Positions 59,790 to 64,000 of a stretch of 64,000 nt of DNA are shown piece after piece. The notes beneath the pieces were generated by a model. It saw only the letters and a list, made by a program, of their open reading frames with translations, was not told the origin of the DNA and did no database searches. Source of the DNA: an uncultured Eubacteriales bacterium. GTDB lineage: Bacteria; Bacillota; Clostridia; Christensenellales; UMGS416. Location of the stretch: assembly GCA_900542005.1 (NCBI GenBank), contig UQLW01000008.1:18339-82338 (forward strand), in the 5' to 3' direction. Position numbers and translations under genes: made by a program. Position 1 is the first letter of the stretch; the number at the start of each line of letters is the position of its first letter.

Positions 59790-61871
59790 ATGAAAATCCA
59801 TTTCCTTGTAATTAACCGGATGTTTAGAAGGAATCTCTGGCTGATCATCCCGTTTTGCGCGGTATGGCTGCTTAGCCTGGGGTATGATTTGCTGCGGGTG
59901 AAAAGCTTTATAGAATACGCCTATTTAGACAGCATGTACATGAACATGGTGACCATGACCATGTATTTCAGCCTGGCCGGTTATGCCCTATTCATGTATA
60001 TCGGGTATGAGATGGCGATACGGCCCAAAGAGATGAATCTGGAAGAAAATATGGGCGCTTTACCGGCAGAACGAGTGAACTTTTTGATAAGCCTCCTGCT
60101 GTTTCTTCTGTGCTTGGCGGGAATTTTTGCCATACCGGCGGTTGCGGTAAACGTGCTCCTTTACTGCCTGAATCCCAGGGGTGTTGGGGCCATGCTGGCC
60201 AATCAACTGGGCGCGTGTTTGCTCTATTATGGGATTACGCCGCTCCTTGGCGGGCTGATGGGAATGGGTATGGCCAAGCTTTTTGGCTCCAATCGCATCA
60301 TGGTGTATTCGGTCGCCGTGCTTCTTGTGCTGATGACCACCAGCTTTGTCGATCCGCTGTTTTCGGCGCTGTATCGGGTGTCAGGCATGCGCCTGGCAGG
60401 TAATATTGCCTATGAGATAAAGAACCTTTTAACCTTTACCCCCTATGGGATGGTCAGGCAGTATGATACTGACTTTTTCTATGGAATTTCCCAGGAAGGG
60501 GCCCGGTGGCTGCTGGCGGGCATGTGGTTCGGCCTTTGGGGGCTTGTCCTGCTTTGGCGGCAGCCTGGGAAGGCAATGCCGGGGAGGCAAAGGGCGTGTT
60601 TATTTGCGGCAGGCATCCTCCTGGTCGCCTGTGCGGCCGGTTATGGCTGCAAGGGGAGCGTTTTATACCTGGATGAGCGGCCGGAAGGCATTATCGCCCA
60701 GGATCAGGATTTCTACATGGAGCAATATTTGCAGGACAAGCAGATAAAAGAGGTGGATCCGGGCGGCTTTGGGATTGAAACATATACGTTCCAGATCAAG
60801 CTGGGACAAAAGATGAGGGCCAGCGTGACCATGCAGCTGACGGAGCTGGATGAAGAACGTGGCCAATACATTTTTACGCTTTATCGGGGGATGCATATCA
60901 AGAGCATTCGGAACGATAGGGGAGATCGTATCCCCTTTGAACGCCAGATAGATCAATTCAAAATAAATCGCGGGGATATTCCCGAGAATCGAATGATTGC
61001 CATCGAATATGAAGGGAGCCATCCAAGGTTTTATTCAAACGGCCAGGCGGCGGCCCTGCCAGGCTATTTCCCATATTATCCGATGGAGGGAATCCGGCCG
61101 GTTTACAAGACAGAGCAGTACGGCTATGAGATAAGCGGTTCCCCAAGGCTCCACCATTTCTCTGTTTCGGTTGACGCGCCCTATCCGGTTTATACAAATC
61201 TGGATGCTGGAGAAGGAGGGTGGACAGGGACTGCCCCGGCTTTGACGCTGTGGGGAAGCCGTACGCTGACAAGCGTGAAGCGCGACGGCGGGATAGAGAC
61301 GATTATGCCGGTGGGCCTGGATACGGAAGCGATCCAGAAGACGCTGGAGGATGCGCAGGGGCGCATAGATCGAGCCCGTCAATGGGCGGGGGAATCAATT
61401 CCGGCGATGGACGTTGATACACTAACGGTATTTTGGGAGCCAACCTATTTTTCCATCTCTTCTGTCACAGAAGACGCCGTATTTTTGCAGGATCATCTTT
61501 TTGTGAGCAACTATGTATCCCATTCTCCGGATGCGATAGCGGAAGAATATATAATACGGCAACTGGCGCCCAGCAAAAGGAATACACAGCTGGCAAGCCG
61601 CTTTGCATGGAAGATCGTGGGAGAAGGAACAAACCAAAGCCGTTATGTCAATGCGGAAAGCCTGATTCAAAAGCTGGCCGAACCGCATTCAAAGGAAGGC
61701 GAAGATTATTTTGCATGGCAGCAGAATCTTGAGGAGGCATTGCATTATTTAGGTGATCAGCCTAGCCAGGATTATATGCTTCAGGTTTTGGAATTTTTGT
61801 GTACGGATGAAACGGATTTCGACGAAGGGACGTTTCTTGTCGGATTGCTGAAGGAGGCGATGAAGGAATAG
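59790..61871 (+). CDS. ABC-2-like membrane protein fused to an M1-aminopeptidase-like external domain, paralogue 2
   Basis: 693 residues, ATG after TAGGAGGGATTCG. Same layout as paralogue 1: TM segments near 14-34, 53-75, 92-122, 136-160, 168-190, 240-260, 268-288; GYALFMYIGYEMAIRPKEMN after TM2; LTFTPYGMVRQYDTDFFYG. The external domain has IAIEYEGSHPRFYSNGQAAA and LPGYFPYYPMEGIRPVY. Where active M1 enzymes have HExxH, the region around SPDAIAEEYIIRQL offers no His pair. Composition is somewhat more AT-rich than paralogue 1. It ends ...LKEAMKE without the ATPase-start overlap seen behind paralogues 1 and 3. Confidence 0.75.
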   Translation: MKIHFLVINRMFRRNLWLIIPFCAVWLLSLGYDLLRVKSFIEYAYLDSMYMNMVTMTMYFSLAGYALFMYIGYEMAIRPKEMNLEENMGALPAERVNFLISLLLFLLCLAGIFAIPAVAVNVLLYCLNPRGVGAMLANQLGACLLYYGITPLLGGLMGMGMAKLFGSNRIMVYSVAVLLVLMTTSFVDPLFSALYRVSGMRLAGNIAYEIKNLLTFTPYGMVRQYDTDFFYGISQEGARWLLAGMWFGLWGLVLLWRQPGKAMPGRQRACLFAAGILLVACAAGYGCKGSVLYLDERPEGIIAQDQDFYMEQYLQDKQIKEVDPGGFGIETYTFQIKLGQKMRASVTMQLTELDEERGQYIFTLYRGMHIKSIRNDRGDRIPFERQIDQFKINRGDIPENRMIAIEYEGSHPRFYSNGQAAALPGYFPYYPMEGIRPVYKTEQYGYEISGSPRLHHFSVSVDAPYPVYTNLDAGEGGWTGTAPALTLWGSRTLTSVKRDGGIETIMPVGLDTEAIQKTLEDAQGRIDRARQWAGESIPAMDVDTLTVFWEPTYFSISSVTEDAVFLQDHLFVSNYVSHSPDAIAEEYIIRQLAPSKRNTQLASRFAWKIVGEGTNQSRYVNAESLIQKLAEPHSKEGEDYFAWQQNLEEALHYLGDQPSQDYMLQVLEFLCTDETDFDEGTFLVGLLKEAMKE

Positions 61872-61916
61872 TAAGCGCATGCCGGTAATAGCAACACGGT
61901 ATAAGAGGAGGGCACC

Positions 61917-63971
61917 ATGGAAACGTATAAAAAAGGATGGAAAATCCTGGCCCGCAACCCAATGCTGCTTGGCACGGTGATGCTCTACTTTTTAGGTTTT
62001 GCCGTGTTGATCTTTAAGGACCACCGATATGAGATGCTATACAAAAATTCACTGGGAACGCTGCGCGAAACGCTGGAATACGCCATGGTGCCCTATGCGC
62101 TTTTCATGTGCATTGGATATGAAATGGCGATAAAAATACAGGAAACCAACCTAGCCGAGACTGTTTCCGTCTATAAAAGCGGATTGCTTAGGGTGTACGG
62201 AGGATGGGCCTTGCTGCTGGTCACCTTAGCTTCCGCCCATTATGTACTGCCTATGGTACAAGTGGTAATGGTTTATCTGGTTCAGGGCAGCCGGAGCGGC
62301 TTGCTGATCCGGCATCTTTTGCTTTGCGGGTTGCTTTATCATTTTATTACGCCCTGCGTTGGAGGCGCGATCGGCCTCATGCTGGCCGTGTGGCTGAAGA
62401 AACGGCGAATCCTTGTCTATTCCGTGGTGCTAACTTTGACATTGCTTACCACCAATTACGTGGCGCCCATCCTATTTATCCCCTTTAATATTACCGGGCA
62501 AACGGCTGGGACGGATCTGCTCTACTGGCTGAAGGATTTGTTCACCTTGACACCGTATGGCCTTGAACCTACCGCGCTTCCTGATATTCTATATGGATTG
62601 CCAATGGAGCCAGCGCGGTGGCTGCTTGCACTGTTTTGGTTAAGCGGCGCTGTGCTTATGCTGATTCGCAATGCAGTGCCTCAATCGAAAAGACGATGCG
62701 TGCTTCTCGCCAGCTGCCTGGCCATATCGCTTGCATCTTTTGCTGGTTGGGCCATGAGGGGATCGGTATTAATCGAGGATTCCAGGCCGAGTGCGGCTGG
62801 TATTTATGACCAACTCTATTATATCGATACGCCATATGAAGAAGTGAAGCCGGCGTTCTCCGTACTCGGCTATGATTTGGATATATGCCTGTATCGAGAG
62901 CTTTCAGCTACTGTTCGTATGGAATTGTCTGCTGCACAAGATGATCGCGATTATCAATTTACTCTGTATCACCGGTTTCATATTGGCGCTATACAAGACG
63001 AGCAAGGGAGAGATGTGCGATTTACCCGGGAAGGAGATCAGTTTTCTATTACTCAGGCAGACATGCCGTTAAACAGAAATATTACCGTCCAATATACCGG
63101 ATTTAGTCCCAAGTTTTACAGCAATGCGCAGGGTGTAAGCTTACCGGGGTATTTTCCCTATTATCCCATTGCGGGTGTTCGGCCCGTATATTCCAATGAT
63201 GTCTTAAATGGGTATGATACGCGCCCAGATTCCCATGAACATACGTTTCGCGTTCATATACAGGCACCCTATCCGGTCTACTGCAATTTAGAGGGGTCAG
63301 CCAACCGCTATGAAGGGGTAAGCCATACCCTTAGCCTGTTCGGTGGGCTCATGGAGCCGATTCACAATGGCCCCTGGACGCTTTATGTGGAAAGCCAAAA
63401 TAGAAACAGACGGCTTGACGAGGTTTTGATCCGGCAGCAGGCGGCATATGAACAGGCTTGCCAGCGGCTTGGCCGCGAAAGTCGGTTGGATATAACACAG
63501 AAGGATGTTTTCTTTCTACCGGTTTATTTTGGGTTCGGGTCAAATGGAGAAGAGCTTGAAGATATGGGCGACCATTGGCTCATTAAGCAGGAGATGGTGG
63601 ATGCGGAAATGTTGGCAGAGGAGATGATTGCACGCCTGTGGAACCAGGGGCGCAGTCATGCTGATCTGTGCGGCGCCTTAAGCGTTTATCTGCGTGGAGC
63701 TCCCGACAGCAAGGCGCAGACCATGGATCACGATGAAATGCTTGCAAACCTGCAGACGCTATATGAGCTGAATGAAAAGGATAGCATGGTCAATTCAATT
63801 GATTCGTCGGACCCTACTGTGCAGGCGGCCTTTGCTTTCTTGGAAGCAGCTCAATCCAGCACATATTTCCCGCTTCAAGAATTAGACACGTTCCTGTGTA
63901 GCGGCAGGGAAGATAATCCGCTGGGAGTTTTGATTAATCTGGTAGAGGAGGCGATGAACCATGATGCTTAG
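61917..63971 (+). CDS. ABC-2-like membrane protein fused to an M1-aminopeptidase-like external domain, paralogue 3
   Basis: 684 residues, ATG after GAGGAGGGCACC. TM pattern as in the other two; YALFMCIGYEMAIKIQETNL and FTLTPYGLEPTALPDILYG are the matching cytoplasmic blocks. External part: ITVQYTGFSPKFYSNAQGVS, LPGYFPYYPIAGVRPVY and APYPVYCNLEG. The segment AEMLAEEMIARLW replaces a zinc motif. It is the most AT-rich of the three. The last codons (MNHDA) and the overlapping ATPase start are identical to those of paralogue 1, so the downstream ATPase is its natural partner. Confidence 0.75.
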   Translation: METYKKGWKILARNPMLLGTVMLYFLGFAVLIFKDHRYEMLYKNSLGTLRETLEYAMVPYALFMCIGYEMAIKIQETNLAETVSVYKSGLLRVYGGWALLLVTLASAHYVLPMVQVVMVYLVQGSRSGLLIRHLLLCGLLYHFITPCVGGAIGLMLAVWLKKRRILVYSVVLTLTLLTTNYVAPILFIPFNITGQTAGTDLLYWLKDLFTLTPYGLEPTALPDILYGLPMEPARWLLALFWLSGAVLMLIRNAVPQSKRRCVLLASCLAISLASFAGWAMRGSVLIEDSRPSAAGIYDQLYYIDTPYEEVKPAFSVLGYDLDICLYRELSATVRMELSAAQDDRDYQFTLYHRFHIGAIQDEQGRDVRFTREGDQFSITQADMPLNRNITVQYTGFSPKFYSNAQGVSLPGYFPYYPIAGVRPVYSNDVLNGYDTRPDSHEHTFRVHIQAPYPVYCNLEGSANRYEGVSHTLSLFGGLMEPIHNGPWTLYVESQNRNRRLDEVLIRQQAAYEQACQRLGRESRLDITQKDVFFLPVYFGFGSNGEELEDMGDHWLIKQEMVDAEMLAEEMIARLWNQGRSHADLCGALSVYLRGAPDSKAQTMDHDEMLANLQTLYELNEKDSMVNSIDSSDPTVQAAFAFLEAAQSSTYFPLQELDTFLCSGREDNPLGVLINLVEEAMNHDA

Positions 63972-64000
63972 CATAACGGGGCTGAGAAAGAAGCTGGGGC
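63946..64000 (+). repeat. 55-bp perfect direct repeat, copy 2 (to window end)
   Basis: Same sequence as 59670-59724, carrying the end of paralogue 3 and the start of the downstream ATPase. Confidence 0.95.
63961..64000 (+). CDS. ABC transporter ATP-binding protein, 5' end only
   Basis: Thirteen codons before the window ends: MMLSITGLRKKLG, the typical first strand of an ABC ATPase (L-x-I-x-G-L-x-K-x-x-G). GGAGG lies nine bases upstream inside paralogue 3, and the two genes overlap by 11 bases. The presence of Walker and signature motifs cannot be checked here. Confidence 0.65.
   Translation, partial: MMLSITGLRKKLG

Noticed and set aside
1..64000. tRNA, rRNA, CRISPR arrays, insertion sequences, riboswitch leaders
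   Set aside because: None recognised by eye: no CCA-ended cloverleaf-like blocks, no regularly spaced repeats, no transposase motifs, and no T-box before ilvB.

Overview
The window is 64 kb of bacterial chromosome, GC-rich (roughly 60 % by eye) and densely coded. It has strong AGGAGG ribosome binding sites, several GTG and TTG starts, consensus sigma-A promoters and many hairpin-plus-T-tract terminators. Together with type III pantothenate kinase, formate-tetrahydrofolate ligase, ECF-type vitamin transporter S components, a TetR-linked heterodimeric ABC exporter and an MBOAT/DHHW/DUF4358 cluster, this points to an anaerobic Clostridia-class Firmicute, probably a gut carbohydrate user. The genus is not determined. 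I saw no rRNA, tRNA, CRISPR array, phage or insertion sequence.

Layout. 0-5.2 kb: a small leucine-rich-repeat-like gene, then an adjacent type IIA topoisomerase pair, probably topoisomerase IV parE-parC. 5.4-7.1 kb: ribulokinase. 7.1-12.8 kb: a MacA/FtsX-type export operon (lipoprotein adaptor, large permease, two ATPases), the second ATPase carrying an AbrB-like tail. 13.0-15.6 kb: an ABC-2 exporter of one ATPase and two permeases. 15.8-21.0 kb: a minus-strand operon running mscS, DUF951, lepB, ilvB, ilvN, HAD phosphatase, tcdA. 21.2-23.0 kb: a probable pantothenate S component, coaX and a cupin. 23.1-28.4 kb: htpG with an unusual Cys/His-rich repeat insert, a mutarotase-like protein, an unknown protein and fhs.

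28.6-35.3 kb: a DUF1697 protein; a truncated MocR-type regulator without its PLP lysine, divergent from an ECF S component; then TetR and a two-gene ABC exporter. 35.4-41.8 kb (minus strand): a GH78-like glycosidase with a lipid kinase, and a polysaccharide O-acylation set (DUF4358 lipoprotein, MBOAT, DHHW). 42.0-45.6 kb: sulfatase, tandem GNAT, PIG-L deacetylase, small membrane protein. 45.7-50.7 kb: a second GH78-like glycosidase, Cof-type phosphatase, lipoprotein and GH130 phosphorylase. 50.9-52.0 kb: ferredoxin-type aldo/keto reductase.

52.1-54.2 kb is a sharply AT-rich island holding an ABC exporter gene broken by a one-base frameshift. It is followed by a 1036-residue GH38 alpha-mannosidase. 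From 57.6 kb to the end is the most unusual locus: three tandem paralogues of about 690 residues, each a multi-pass ABC-2-like membrane domain joined to a large extracytoplasmic domain resembling M1 aminopeptidases but lacking HExxH. They are followed by the first codons of an ABC ATPase. An identical copy of that ATPase start, cut after about 13 codons, lies behind the first paralogue, a scar of duplication and deletion.

Taken together the window mixes housekeeping genes with glycan breakdown (rhamnoside, mannoside, arabinose and sulfate ester chemistry), cell-surface modification and at least five ABC export systems. Functions come from motif recognition by eye; no database search was run.
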